A stretch of 64,000 nucleotides of DNA, taken from NCBI RefSeq assembly GCF_002285435.1, contig NZ_NSBT01000026.1, forward strand, positions 124,001 to 188,000, given 5' to 3'. Both the position numbers and the translations under genes were made by a program. The number at the start of each line of letters is the position of its first letter. Position 1 is the first letter of the stretch. Positions 47,667-58,315 of the stretch are shown here, in pieces. The DNA comes from Actibacterium ureilyticum (GTDB lineage Bacteria; Pseudomonadota; Alphaproteobacteria; Rhodobacterales; Rhodobacteraceae). The notes beneath the pieces were generated by a model. The model made no database searches and had not been told where the DNA came from. It saw only the letters and a list, made by a program, of their open reading frames with translations.

Positions 47667-48131
47667 ATGACGCGCGAACTCAAATTGAACGGCAAGACCG
47701 TGACGGTCGATGCCCCCGACGGCACGCCCCTGCTGTGGGTGATCCGGGACGAGCTGAAGCTGACCGGCACCAAGTTCGGCTGCGGTGTGGCGGCCTGCGG
47801 GGCCTGCACCGTGCATGTCGACGGCCAGCCCACGCGGTCCTGCCAGACCTATGTCGAGGATCTGGAAGGGGCCGAGGTGACCACGATCGAGGCCGTGGGG
47901 GCCGACCCGATCGGCGCCGCCGTGCAACAGGCCTGGACCGAGCTGGACGTGGTGCAATGCGGCTATTGCCAGTCGGGACAGATCATGTCGGCGGTGGGGC
48001 TTCTGTCGGAAAATCCCAAGCCCACGGCGGATGATATCGACAGCTATATGTGGGGCAATGCCTGCCGCTGCGCCACCTATCAACGCATTCGGGCCGGCGT
48101 TCAGCGCGCGGCCGAGATCCTGGAGGGCTGA
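47667..48131 (+). CDS. xanthine-dehydrogenase-family small subunit, two 2Fe-2S clusters (IorA-like)
   Basis: A 154-residue protein. Cys39, 44, 47 and 59 (CGVAACGACTVHV region) hold a plant-type 2Fe-2S cluster, and Cys98, 101, 133 and 135 (QCGYCQSGQ and CRCATYQR) hold the second, helical-domain cluster. This two-domain subunit passes electrons from the molybdenum subunit. No FAD subunit is encoded, as in isoquinoline 1-oxidoreductase types. ATG at 47667 with GGGAGA upstream. The 200-bp gap before it contains TTGGCC-N16-TATACT, a possible promoter. Confidence 0.92.
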   Translation: MTRELKLNGKTVTVDAPDGTPLLWVIRDELKLTGTKFGCGVAACGACTVHVDGQPTRSCQTYVEDLEGAEVTTIEAVGADPIGAAVQQAWTELDVVQCGYCQSGQIMSAVGLLSENPKPTADDIDSYMWGNACRCATYQRIRAGVQRAAEILEG

Positions 48132-48134
48132 GCC

Positions 48135-50318
48135 ATGACTATCGAAACCACACGCCGCGGCTTTCTGGCCTCTGCCGGGGCCGCGATCACGGTTCTGGCC
48201 ATTGGCGCGGACCCGCGGGGCGCGCTGGCCAAGACGGCGATGACGGGCGGCAATTTCACCCCCTTTGTCACCATCGACCAGGACGGCACGGTCACCGCCA
48301 TCGCCAAGCATTTCGAGGGCGGCCAGGGCGCTGCGACCGGGCTTGCGGCGCTGATCGCCGAAGAGCTGAACATGCGGCTTCAGGACATTCAGGTGGCGTT
48401 CGCCCCATCCGATCCCGAACGCTATAACAACCTGTTTTTCGGGGCGTTTCAGGGCACGGGCGGATCGACCGCCATCGCCAATTCCTATGTCCAGTACCGC
48501 ACCGCAGGCGCCGCCGCGCGGCAGATGTTGCTGACCGCCGCCGCCGCCGAATGGGGCGTGGATGCGGGCGCGCTTACGTTGAAAGACGGCCAGATCACCG
48601 GCGCGGGCCACAGCGCGGGGATCGGCACCTTTGTCGAAGCCGCCGCCGCGCTGGACGTGCCGGCGGAACCGGCGCTGAAGGATCCCGCCGATTTCACCGT
48701 CATCGGGCAAGAGATCCGCGCCCGCCGCGACACCGCCGACAAGATCGACGGCAGCGGCAAGTTCGCGATGGATGTGCATCTGGACAACCAGATGGTCGCC
48801 GCCATCGCGCGCAGCCCGCGTTTTGGTGGGGTGGTCGCGTCCTTTGACGACAGCGCCGCCCGCGACGTGCCGGGCTTCATCATGGCGCAGACCCTGCCGA
48901 ACAAGGCCGGTGTGGTGGCCTTTGCCGAAACCACCTGGGCGGCGTTCCAGGCGCGGGATGCGCTGGTGGTCGACTGGGACGACAGCAATGCCGAAACCCG
49001 CAGCTCGGACCAGATCCGCGACGAGCTGATCGCCGCAGTGAACGACGCCCCGCAATTCACCGCGACCGACATGGACGCGGCAGCGGTCGATACGCTGTTG
49101 CAGGGGGCCGCGCAGGTGGTCGAGCAGACATTCTATCTGCCGCTGCTGGCGCATTCCCCGATGGAGCCGCTGACCGCTACGGTCGAGCCCACCGCCGATG
49201 GCGGGGTGATCGTGCATGACGGCGCGCAGTTCCCGACCGCCGACACGATGGTGATGAACCAGGTGCTGGAAATCCCGGTCGAGAAAATCCAGGTCAACAC
49301 GCTCTATGCCGGGGGGTTCTTCGGCCGCCGGGCCACGCCCAATTCCGACTATCTGGTCGAGCTGGCGCTGGCCTTTGCGGTGACCGACCGGACCCGGCCG
49401 GTCAAGCTGGTCTGGTCGCGCGAGGATGACGTGACCGGCGGCTATTACCGCCCGGCCTTTGCCCACAAGATACGCGCGGGGCTGGACGGGGATGGCAACA
49501 TCATCGCCTGGGATCATCGCGTGTCGGGACAGTCGATCTTCAAGGGCACGGCCTTTGAGCAGATGATCGTGCATGACGGGGTCGATCACGGCTCGGTCGA
49601 GGGGATCGCCGATGGCGCCTATGCCGTTCCGGGGATGCATGTGGGCCTGACCGATGCGAAACCGGCCACCAGCGTGAACTGGTGGCGGTCGGTGGGGCAC
49701 AGCCATACCGGCTATGTGATGGAGGTGATGATGGATGCCTGCGCCGATGCGGCGGGGGCCGATCCGGTCGATTACCGTCTGCGCTATCTGTCCGGTGACA
49801 GCGCCGATGCCAAGCGGATGGCGGCGACGATCCGGCTGGCGGCGGAACAGGCGGGCTGGGGCAGCGACCTGCCCGCGGGCCGGTCGCGCGGGATCGCGGC
49901 GCATAAATCCTTCAACAGCTATTGCGCGCAGGTCTGCGAGATCTCGACCGATGCCGATGGCGTGGTGCAGATCGAGAAGTTCACCGCCGCCATCGATTGC
50001 GGGGTCGCGGTGACGCCCGATGTGGTCCGCGCCCAGATCGAGGGCGGGATCGGCTATGGCGTGGGCCATGTGATGCGCGATGCGATCACGTTGCAGGACG
50101 GGGCGGTCGCGCAGTCGAACTTCCCCGATTACGAGCCGCTGCGGATCTCGGACATCAAGGCGATCGACGTGCATATCGTGCCCTCGGCCGAAGCGCCGAC
50201 CGGCGTGGGCGAACCCGGCACCCCGCCGGCGGGACCGGCGCTGGCCAATGCGATTGCCCGTTCCGGCGGGCCGCGCATCACGATGCTGCCGATGGTGGGC
50301 GCGGTCGCCTTCGCCTGA
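48135..50318 (+). CDS. molybdopterin-binding aldehyde oxidase/xanthine dehydrogenase family large subunit (IorB-like), Tat-exported
   Basis: A 727-residue subunit with an N-terminal twin-arginine signal (TTRRGFLASAGAAITVLAIG). It binds molybdenum cofactor; visible motifs include FEGGQGAATGLAALIAEEL, and GVGEPGTPPAGPALANAIA near the C-terminus, which carries the conserved active-site Glu. It hydroxylates an N-heterocycle or oxidises an aldehyde; the substrate is not readable. The small subunit has no signal and probably rides along through Tat. It starts three bases after the small-subunit stop. Confidence 0.9.
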   Translation: MTIETTRRGFLASAGAAITVLAIGADPRGALAKTAMTGGNFTPFVTIDQDGTVTAIAKHFEGGQGAATGLAALIAEELNMRLQDIQVAFAPSDPERYNNLFFGAFQGTGGSTAIANSYVQYRTAGAAARQMLLTAAAAEWGVDAGALTLKDGQITGAGHSAGIGTFVEAAAALDVPAEPALKDPADFTVIGQEIRARRDTADKIDGSGKFAMDVHLDNQMVAAIARSPRFGGVVASFDDSAARDVPGFIMAQTLPNKAGVVAFAETTWAAFQARDALVVDWDDSNAETRSSDQIRDELIAAVNDAPQFTATDMDAAAVDTLLQGAAQVVEQTFYLPLLAHSPMEPLTATVEPTADGGVIVHDGAQFPTADTMVMNQVLEIPVEKIQVNTLYAGGFFGRRATPNSDYLVELALAFAVTDRTRPVKLVWSREDDVTGGYYRPAFAHKIRAGLDGDGNIIAWDHRVSGQSIFKGTAFEQMIVHDGVDHGSVEGIADGAYAVPGMHVGLTDAKPATSVNWWRSVGHSHTGYVMEVMMDACADAAGADPVDYRLRYLSGDSADAKRMAATIRLAAEQAGWGSDLPAGRSRGIAAHKSFNSYCAQVCEISTDADGVVQIEKFTAAIDCGVAVTPDVVRAQIEGGIGYGVGHVMRDAITLQDGAVAQSNFPDYEPLRISDIKAIDVHIVPSAEAPTGVGEPGTPPAGPALANAIARSGGPRITMLPMVGAVAFA

Positions 50319-50341
50319 GCCGCCGCGCGCGCGCCGCTGCC

Positions 50342-51265
50342 CTAGCCGGCCAGGGCGGCGCGCCGTTCGGCCCGGACCGTGGCGGCGGTGTCGCGCACCA
50401 GATCGGCCACCTGTTCCAGCCCCTGTGCCAGGGGGCTGGACTTGCGCCACACCATACCAACGCTGCGGGTGGGGCGGGGGGCGTCGAACCGCGCGACCGA
50501 TACCGTGGCCGACCGGGTTTCGATGGGCACCGCCATTTCCGGGATCAGGGTGATGCCGATACCGGCGCTGACCATCTGCACCAGCGTCGACAAGGAACTG
50601 CCATCCATCAGCTCGCGCGGGGCGGTCGCGCTGAGATCGCAGAAGGACAGCGCCTGGTCGCGGAAACAATGGCCCTCTTCCAGCAGCAACAGGCGCATCT
50701 CGCGCAGCTTGTCGCGGTTGGGCACGGGCATGTCGGCATCCGCCGCGGGGCGCACCAGCACGAAATCCTCCTGGAACAGCGCAACCTCGGTCAGGCCGGG
50801 TTCCGAAACCGGCAGCGCCAGGATCGCGGTGTCCAGCCGCCCCTCGGACAGCTCTTGCAGCAGCTTGGTGGTGACGGTCTCGCGCACGCGGATGTCCAGC
50901 GCGGGGTAGTCCCGGCTGAGCCGCCCGATCAGCCGGGGCAGCAGATAGGGCGCGATGGTGGGAATCACCCCGATCCGCAGACGCCCGGCCAGCGGGTCGC
51001 GGGTGGTGCGGGCCAGCTCGCCCAGCTCGTCGACCTCGCGCAGGATCTTGCGCGCGCGCTCGGCGAATTCCTCGCCGAAGCCGGTCAGGCGGATCTGTCG
51101 CGCGCTGCGGTCAAACAGCGCGGTGCCGACCGATTCCTCCAACTCCTTGATCTGCATCGACAATGCGGGTTGCGAAATGGCGCAGATATCGGCGGCCTGG
51201 CCGAAATGGCGCATCCGGGCCAGCGCATCGAAATAGCGCAGCTGTTTCAGGGTCAGGTTGTTCAT
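50342..51265 (-). CDS. oxyR: OxyR, peroxide-sensing LysR-type regulator
   Basis: A 307-residue LysR protein: N-terminal HTH (MRHFGQAADICAISQPALSMQIKEL region) and a sensor domain in which Cys200 and Cys209 (EGHCFRDQALSFC) match E. coli Cys199/Cys208, which form a disulfide on exposure to peroxide. It is divergent from katG, the classic target. Its start codon lies within a palindrome that is probably its own site. Confidence 0.95.
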   Translation of the reverse strand: MNNLTLKQLRYFDALARMRHFGQAADICAISQPALSMQIKELEESVGTALFDRSARQIRLTGFGEEFAERARKILREVDELGELARTTRDPLAGRLRIGVIPTIAPYLLPRLIGRLSRDYPALDIRVRETVTTKLLQELSEGRLDTAILALPVSEPGLTEVALFQEDFVLVRPAADADMPVPNRDKLREMRLLLLEEGHCFRDQALSFCDLSATAPRELMDGSSLSTLVQMVSAGIGITLIPEMAVPIETRSATVSVARFDAPRPTRSVGMVWRKSSPLAQGLEQVADLVRDTAATVRAERRAALAG

Positions 51266-51304
51266 AAGGTGAACTTATGAAAACCATCAGAAAATGCAAC
51301 TTAA
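51261..51304. promoter_or_regulatory. candidate OxyR operator in the oxyR-katG intergenic region
   Basis: TTCATAAG-N5-CTTATGAA is a perfect 8-bp inverted repeat (51261-51281) that includes the oxyR start codon. Weaker half-sites ATCAG (51286) and CTTAA (51300) follow on the katG side, as expected for an OxyR tetramer covering four half-sites. A possible katG -10 (TAATTT) lies at 51324-51329. Confidence 0.55.
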
Positions 51305-51339
51305 ACTAATGTCACCGCTTTGCTAATTTAACCGCATAG

Positions 51340-53622
<2,283 letters not shown>

Positions 53623-53631
53623 CACCACAGA

Positions 53632-53707
53632 CCCCCGCGCCTTTGTCCAAGGCGGCGCGGGGGATCTGGAACGCCGGTCTCGTCCATTGTGGCGGGGCCG
53701 GCGTTTT
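53632..53707 (+). terminator. tandem terminator of katG
   Basis: Hairpin 1 pairs CCCCCGCGCC (53632-53641) with GGCGCGGGGG (53654-53663). Hairpin 2 pairs AACGCCGG (53670-53677) with CCGGCGTT (53698-53705) and ends in TTTTC. Confidence 0.75.
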
Positions 53708-53722
53708 CATGTCCGGCGCATG

Positions 53723-53749
53723 AAAAAAGCCCGGGCGCGTGGCCCGGGC
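53723..53749 (-). terminator. terminator of the minus-strand stress cluster
   Basis: A palindromic stem GCCCGGGC-GCGTG-GCCCGGGC (53729-53749) followed on the minus strand by six Ts. Confidence 0.85.
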
Positions 53750-53781
53750 AAGTGTGGCAGTGGCAGGGAGTGTGGTGTGCG

Positions 53782-54414
53782 TTACGCGTCGTCCGATCCG
53801 CGCGGCATCGCCCAGGCCGCCAGCGCGCCCAGTGCGATGGCGCAGGCGCCCGCGGCGATCGGGTGTTTCTCGATCGTGGCGATGGCCGATTTCGACGCAT
53901 CGACGGTTGCCGCGCGGCCCTGACGCAGGGCGTCGTCGGCCCCCTCGCGCAGGTCGCGCAGCTGGGTTTCCAGATCGTCGGACAGGGCGGCGACCTTCTT
54001 CGCGGCCTCGTCCTGCAATGCCTTGCTTTTGGCCTTGGCCTGCGCCTTGCCGGATTTGGCTTTCTTGGCGGTGGCCTCGCCCACGGCGGTCAGGCACTCT
54101 TCGGCCTGGGCGCGCAGCGCGGTCAGCCGTTCCAGGCTTTCGTCACGCGACAGCGCGGCGGTGCCGTTGGCGCCCTTGCGGCGGTTCATCGCGAACCAGG
54201 CCAGGCCCGCACCGGCCAGCGTCGTCAGCAGGGCAGGGTGATTGCGAGCCGTGCGCGCGGCGGTCACCGCGCCGGTCTGGGCCGCGCTGATGGCGGTCTG
54301 GGCCAGCTTGTCGCTGCCCAGCCGTTCGCTCAGCCGTCCCAGCGTGGCCGCCAGGGCGGCGCGTTCGCGGGCGATCAGGTCTTCCAGATGTTGTGTGTCA
54401 GCCAGTTGTGTCAT
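53782..54414 (-). CDS. DUF3618-like membrane-associated stress protein
   Basis: A 210-residue protein. The N-terminal segment LEDLIARERAALAATLGRLSERLG fits the DUF3618 pattern. A hydrophobic stretch (about 60-76), a long charged K/A/E-rich helix (about 85-165) and a C-terminal glycine-zipper-like membrane segment (PIAAGACAIALGALAAWA) follow. The pattern recalls ElaB/YqjD-type proteins. It overlaps the holin-X-like gene by 17 bp and ends the minus-strand cluster. Function is unknown. Confidence 0.6.
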   Translation of the reverse strand: MTQLADTQHLEDLIARERAALAATLGRLSERLGSDKLAQTAISAAQTGAVTAARTARNHPALLTTLAGAGLAWFAMNRRKGANGTAALSRDESLERLTALRAQAEECLTAVGEATAKKAKSGKAQAKAKSKALQDEAAKKVAALSDDLETQLRDLREGADDALRQGRAATVDASKSAIATIEKHPIAAGACAIALGALAAWAMPRGSDDA

Positions 54415-54805
54415 GTCGTGTCATCTCCTTCAGCAGGCTTGCGTCCCGTCGCAGGTTGCGCATCGCCTTTTCGGGTTTCAGGTGTTTCAGCTTCAGCCCC
54501 GCCAGCCCACGCCAGATCAGAAGCGCCGCCAGCAGAAGTGCGCCGCCGGTGACGGCCAGCGCCGCCTGGCCGGGGGTCAGGCCCTGATCCTGCAGCGCCA
54601 GAACCGCCGCGGCTGCGGCCGTGTCCAGCGCCGTCAGCACCAGCAGCACGCCCACCACGATCAGCACCAACGCGATCATCATGCCGCGTAGGCCGGTGGC
54701 GATCTCGGCGCGTGCCAGCGATGCCTCGCCCATCAGCAGGGCGCGCAGGTGCCGCGCCATCGTGGCGGTCAGACCCGCCAGCGAGGGGTCGGCGTTGCGG
54801 CTCAC
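54398..54805 (-). CDS. phage-holin-family (Holin-X/YqjE type) membrane protein
   Basis: A 135-residue protein with two long membrane helices (about 43-62 and 81-99) and charged termini, matching the Holin-X/YqjE family. Despite the name these are chromosomal envelope proteins, commonly next to ElaB- or DUF3618-type genes, and there are no phage genes here. It overlaps both neighbours. Role in the envelope stress response is inferred from context. Confidence 0.65.
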   Translation of the reverse strand: MSRNADPSLAGLTATMARHLRALLMGEASLARAEIATGLRGMMIALVLIVVGVLLVLTALDTAAAAAVLALQDQGLTPGQAALAVTGGALLLAALLIWRGLAGLKLKHLKPEKAMRNLRRDASLLKEMTRHDTTG

Positions 54806-55008
54806 ACCGCACCGCCGATCCGGGCGTCGTCGGGGCCGGGCTTGGCCTCGGTTTCGGACAGGGCCACGGGAATCTCGGCCAGCGCCGCCAGAAGATCGTC
54901 GCGCATTGCGGCCATGTCCTGATCGAACGCCGCCTCGCGCAGTCCGCGGGCCAGACGCTTGCCCGGTCGCAGGACCCGCGGGCCGATTTTACCATACCGT
55001 CTGTTCAT
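54802..55008 (-). CDS. small hypothetical protein
   Basis: A 68-residue hydrophilic protein with a basic N-terminus (MNRRYGKIGPRVLRPGKR) and an acidic end. No family is recognised. It overlaps the holin-X-like gene by four bases and lies 26 bases after the PLDc_N gene, so it belongs to the same stress-controlled transcript. Confidence 0.6.
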   Translation of the reverse strand: MNRRYGKIGPRVLRPGKRLARGLREAAFDQDMAAMRDDLLAALAEIPVALSETEAKPGPDDARIGGAV

Positions 55009-55034
55009 CGGATCACTCCGCCCATTGCCGCCGG

Positions 55035-55220
55035 TTAAGCTCGTGCCGAACGGGGGCCGGCGAACAGCCAGGCGATGAATCCGATCAGCGGCAGGAAGAT
55101 CACCACAAGCGACCAGATCACCTTTGTGCCGGTCGAAGCGGGCGAGTTGATGATCGAAACAAGCGCCCAGATATCCAGCGCAAACAGCAGAAGGCCACCA
55201 AGGCCGGTCAGTTCAAACAT
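55035..55220 (-). CDS. PLDc_N-domain small membrane protein
   Basis: A 61-residue protein (up to 65 if earlier ATGs at 55226 or 55232 are used). GGAG at 55227-55230 is spaced six bases from the ATG at 55220, favouring that start. Two membrane helices carry the PLDc_N pattern with [13 protein letters not shown] and the W[17 protein letters not shown] block. A perfect GGAAC-N17-CGTT promoter lies 45 bases upstream. It is first in the minus-strand stress cluster. Confidence 0.75.
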   Translation of the reverse strand: MFELTGLGGLLLFALDIWALVSIINSPASTGTKVIWSLVVIFLPLIGFIAWLFAGPRSARA

Positions 55221-55264
55221 CGTCATCTCCATTTCGTGTCGTCCTCGTCAGTCTCTGCCCCCTC

Positions 55265-55290
55265 AACGCGCGGATCGGCGCGACGGTTCC
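55265..55290 (-). promoter_or_regulatory. EcfG-type general stress promoter (PLDc_N cluster)
   Basis: GGAAC and CGTT separated by 17 bases on the minus strand, a perfect match to the alphaproteobacterial EcfG consensus. Confidence 0.85.
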
Positions 55291-55314
55291 CGCAAGAGGT
55301 GCAGGATTTTTTTG

Positions 55315-55340
55315 GGAACCCATCGGGGAAAGGCTGCGTT
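55315..55340 (+). promoter_or_regulatory. EcfG-type general stress promoter (DUF1328 gene)
   Basis: GGAAC-N17-CGTT on the plus strand, 50 bases upstream of the DUF1328 start and back to back with the preceding minus-strand promoter. Confidence 0.87.
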
Positions 55341-55389
55341 GTGTCAGCATCGAGGGCGGATTGCCGCCGGTTCAAAGCAGGAGATCAAA

Positions 55390-55563
55390 ATGCTTGGTTG
55401 GGCTGTTACTTTTCTTGTCATCGCGCTGATTGCAGCGGTGCTTGGCTTCGGTGGTATCGCCGGTGCCTCAGCCGGGATCGCAAAGATCCTTTTCTTTATT
55501 TTCGTGGTGCTGTTCGTGGTGGCGATGATCGCCCGGGCGGTCCGGGGCCAACCCCCGGTTTAA
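55390..55563 (+). CDS. DUF1328 (YtjA-type) small membrane protein
   Basis: A 57-residue protein with two hydrophobic helices, [19 protein letters not shown] and the [19 protein letters not shown] block that defines DUF1328. AGGAG lies before the ATG at 55390. Such proteins are frequent members of the EcfG regulon, in agreement with the promoter upstream. Biochemical role unknown. Confidence 0.88.
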   Translation: MLGWAVTFLVIALIAAVLGFGGIAGASAGIAKILFFIFVVLFVVAMIARAVRGQPPV

Positions 55564-55619
55564 CGACCGCGACATGGATTTGACGCAGCCCCGCGGGGGT
55601 GCGCAGACCCCTTGCCGAT

Positions 55620-55652
55620 AAGCCCGGTGCGCCCTTGGCCGCCGGGCTTTCG
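55620..55652 (+). terminator. terminator after the DUF1328 gene
   Basis: AAGCCCGG (55620-55627) pairs with CCGGGCTT (55642-55649), followed by a short T run. Confidence 0.6.
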
Positions 55653-55711
55653 CATGCCCGGATCCCGGGGTGGCAGCCCGGTGGCGCGGCAAAATTTTTG
55701 CAGAAAATTCC

Positions 55712-55737
55712 GGAACGAAATCCGCCGGGCGGGCGTT
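55712..55737 (+). promoter_or_regulatory. EcfG-type general stress promoter (PRC-barrel gene)
   Basis: GGAAC-N17-CGTT on the plus strand, 50 bases before the ATG of the PRC-barrel gene. Confidence 0.87.
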
Positions 55738-55786
55738 TCATTTTCAATCGCGCAACAGCGCACAACACTTCAGGAAAGGATAGAAA

Positions 55787-56581
55787 ATGCATAAGTTTTT
55801 GCTTTCGACTGCCCTGGTCGGCATGACCGCAACTGCCGCGTCGGCCGAGACCATGACCGGCATGTTCCACGACACCGCCGACCCGTCGGCACAGTTCCAC
55901 GCGTCGGAATTCATCGGCCAGCGCGTCTATCGCCTGGACGAGGTGCAGGGCACCGATTCCGAGGGCGTTCAGGCCGACTGGGACGATATCGGCGAGATCA
56001 ACGATATCATCATCGCCCGCGACGGTTCGGTCGACGCCATTCTGGTGGATATCGGCGGTTTCCTGGGCATTGGCGAGAAACAGGTCGCCGTTGACATGGG
56101 CGCGCTGGAATTCGTTTCCGACAGCTCGACCGAGGACAACCCGAACGACTATTTCCTGGTGATGTCGGCCCCGTCGGCCGCGCTGGAAGAGGCCCCGGTC
56201 TATGACATGGGCATGGACAACATGCAGGATGATGCCCGCATGACGACCGAGACCGAGACCGAGGAAATGGCCGGTGTCCAGTCCGAGCAGGTCCCCGCCA
56301 ACACGCCCGAGGACGTGACCGCCGAAATGCTGACCGGCGCCCCGATCTATGACGCCAACGAGAAGCACGTGGGCGAGGTGTCCGAGCTGATCCTGGGCAG
56401 CGAAGGCCAGATTCAGGCCGCGATCGTCGACGTGGGCGGTTTCCTGGGGATCGGTGAAAAGCCGGTCGAGCTGGGTATCGACCAGCTGGAGATCGCGCAT
56501 ACCGGCGAAGACAACACGCTGACCGCGCATACCTCGCTGACCAAGGCGCAACTGGAAGAGATGCCCGAATACGAAGGGTAA
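55787..56581 (+). CDS. exported protein with two PRC-barrel domains
   Basis: A 264-residue protein with signal peptide MHKFLLSTALVGMTATAASA. Two PRC-barrel domains follow (about 40-120 and 180-255), each ending in the near-identical VDxGGFLGIGEK signature, evidence of internal duplication. The linker is rich in E, T and M. In this group such proteins are stress-induced and periplasmic. A perfect EcfG promoter upstream and a strong terminator downstream make it a single-gene unit. Confidence 0.85.
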   Translation: MHKFLLSTALVGMTATAASAETMTGMFHDTADPSAQFHASEFIGQRVYRLDEVQGTDSEGVQADWDDIGEINDIIIARDGSVDAILVDIGGFLGIGEKQVAVDMGALEFVSDSSTEDNPNDYFLVMSAPSAALEEAPVYDMGMDNMQDDARMTTETETEEMAGVQSEQVPANTPEDVTAEMLTGAPIYDANEKHVGEVSELILGSEGQIQAAIVDVGGFLGIGEKPVELGIDQLEIAHTGEDNTLTAHTSLTKAQLEEMPEYEG

Positions 56582-56603
56582 CTTATCCGCCACGCGACAT
56601 ATC

Positions 56604-56631
56604 GGGCCCGCCATTCCGGCGGGCCCTTTTT
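56604..56631 (+). terminator. terminator of the PRC-barrel gene
   Basis: GGGCCCGCC-ATTCC-GGCGGGCCC, a perfect 9-bp stem followed by TTTTT. It stops just before the convergent kinase gene. Confidence 0.92.
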
Positions 56632-56637
56632 CGTGGG

Positions 56638-58206
56638 TCAGTAATCGACGCTGTCGGCGACGGTCGTGGCCTCTTGCGGAAAGACGATCTCGACCCGCAG
56701 GCCCGGTTGGTTGCGGGTGGTGGTCTGGCCGTCGATCTGGCTGGTGAAGGCCGCGATCAGCCGGCTGCCCATGTTTTCGGCCGCGCCCTCGGACGGCAGG
56801 CCCGGACCGTCATCCTGCACGATCAGCCGCAGCTGCCCCGCGCCATCATCGGCCAGCGTCAGCTCCAGCCGCCCGCTGTCCCGATCCGCGAAGGCGTGCT
56901 TATAGGCGTTCGACAGCAATTCGTTCACCAGCAACCCCACCTGCAACGCGCGATCCGCCGACAGATCGACCGGCGCGATATCCAGCGCCAGCGTGATATG
57001 ATCGCCATAGGCCGCCGATACGTTCTGTGCCAGCCCGCCCAGATAGGGGCGCATCGCCACCCGTTCGCGCATGTCGGACGAATAGATCTCTTGATGGACC
57101 GCGACCATGGCCGACACCCGGCCAAGCAGCGCGGTCTTCACGTCGTCGGGCGTCTTGCTCAGGCGCACCAGCGAAATCACGGTCTGAAGGTTGTTCTTCA
57201 CCCTGTGATGGATTTCCTTCATCAGGTAATCGCTGTGCTCCTGCGCCTCGATCAGGGCCAGTTCGCGCCGCTCGTCGCGGTCCTGCAGGCGCCACAGCCG
57301 CACCAGCAACAGCCCAAGCCCCACCAGCAGCGGCACCAGCAGCACCAGCATCCGGCGGAGTTGCTGGTGCAGCGGCGCAAACAGCGTGTTCCGGCTGAGC
57401 CCGGCGATGGCCACGACCGGGAATTCGTTCAGCTTGTAATAGCCGACGATCCGTTCCACCCCGTCGATGGGCGACACCCCCGCATAGGTCCCGCTGGGCG
57501 CGTCGGCCAGCCGGTCGAACACTTTCGAGCTTGAGACATCCATCGCCGGGGCCGGTGGGCTGCGCGACAGCAGCGCGCCGTTTTCGTGCAGCAGGGTCAG
57601 GATCGCGCCATCGCCAACGCTCAGCGTCTCGGCGAAAACCTCCATCTGGCGGACCGGAATGGCGATGGTGCCCGCGCCCGCGAATTGCCCGTCCACGTCG
57701 ATGCGGCGGGCCAGGATGAACACCTGTTCGCCGGTCAGCCGTTCGGTCACGATCTGCGAGATCACGGTTTCCTGCCCGGAACTCAGCGCTGCGAAATAGG
57801 CGCGGTCCGGCACCTGGATCCGGGTGGGATCGGGCACGCTGGTCAGGATCAGTTCCCCCGCCGCGTCATACAGCGAATATTGCAGCTCGGCGGGCAGATC
57901 GCCCACCGCTTCGGCGATGTCCTGCGGCTCGGGGCGGGTGGCGTCGACGCTGGTTGCGGCGGCCTCGATCCGGCGCAGGGCCTGGGACGCGGCATGCAGC
58001 ACCCAGGAATATTGCGTGGCCAGGATATGCGCCGTCTGCTGGGCGCGCATCTCGGCCTGTTCGCGGGTGGCGCTGTATTGCTGGCGCGTGATCGCGGCGG
58101 CCATGATCAGTACCGCCAGGGCCAGCGCGGCAATCGCTATGCGGGTCAGCAGATGGGTGCGGCGCAGGCCTGAAGCGGCGGCGCTGGCTTGTCGGTCCTG
58201 GGGCAA
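56638..58206 (-). CDS. HisKA_2-type sensor histidine kinase, probable PhyK-like input of the general stress response
   Basis: A 522-residue kinase. N-terminal membrane helix (about 22-40), periplasmic dCache-like sensor (about 45-275), second helix (about 285-303), then the HisKA_2 dimerisation domain with EIHHRVKNNL (phospho-acceptor probably His334) and a catalytic domain with NELLSNAYKHAF and DDGPGLP. HWE/HisKA_2 kinases phosphorylate PhyR in alphaproteobacteria, and phyR lies 5 kb away, so this is the best candidate; the pairing is inference. No EcfG promoter is found upstream. Confidence 0.85.
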   Translation of the reverse strand: MPQDRQASAAASGLRRTHLLTRIAIAALALAVLIMAAAITRQQYSATREQAEMRAQQTAHILATQYSWVLHAASQALRRIEAAATSVDATRPEPQDIAEAVGDLPAELQYSLYDAAGELILTSVPDPTRIQVPDRAYFAALSSGQETVISQIVTERLTGEQVFILARRIDVDGQFAGAGTIAIPVRQMEVFAETLSVGDGAILTLLHENGALLSRSPPAPAMDVSSSKVFDRLADAPSGTYAGVSPIDGVERIVGYYKLNEFPVVAIAGLSRNTLFAPLHQQLRRMLVLLVPLLVGLGLLLVRLWRLQDRDERRELALIEAQEHSDYLMKEIHHRVKNNLQTVISLVRLSKTPDDVKTALLGRVSAMVAVHQEIYSSDMRERVAMRPYLGGLAQNVSAAYGDHITLALDIAPVDLSADRALQVGLLVNELLSNAYKHAFADRDSGRLELTLADDGAGQLRLIVQDDGPGLPSEGAAENMGSRLIAAFTSQIDGQTTTRNQPGLRVEIVFPQEATTVADSVDY

Positions 58207-58315
58207 GTCGGCCGGTTCCTGTCAAAGGCGCCACATGTCGGGTCGCGCCGAATGGCTTAGCGGCAACCGCGTGTTTAGGGAAGCGGAACTTTACCGGGAA
58301 ACCTGCGCGCGCGGT

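Noticed and set aside
47589-50669. Open frame of 1026 codons on the minus strand opposite the molybdenum enzyme genes
   Set aside because: It mirrors iorA/iorB-like coding DNA in a high-GC genome; the translation is rich in H, R, G and D without domains, as expected for an antisense shadow.
54398-54805. Possible prophage remnant suggested by the phage-holin family match
   Set aside because: No phage genes, integrase or attachment site nearby; this family is chromosomal and here lies in a stress operon.
58194-58219. Possible EcfG promoter for the sensor kinase (GTTCC at 58215-58219)
   Set aside because: No CGTT partner at 16 or 17 bases on the required side.
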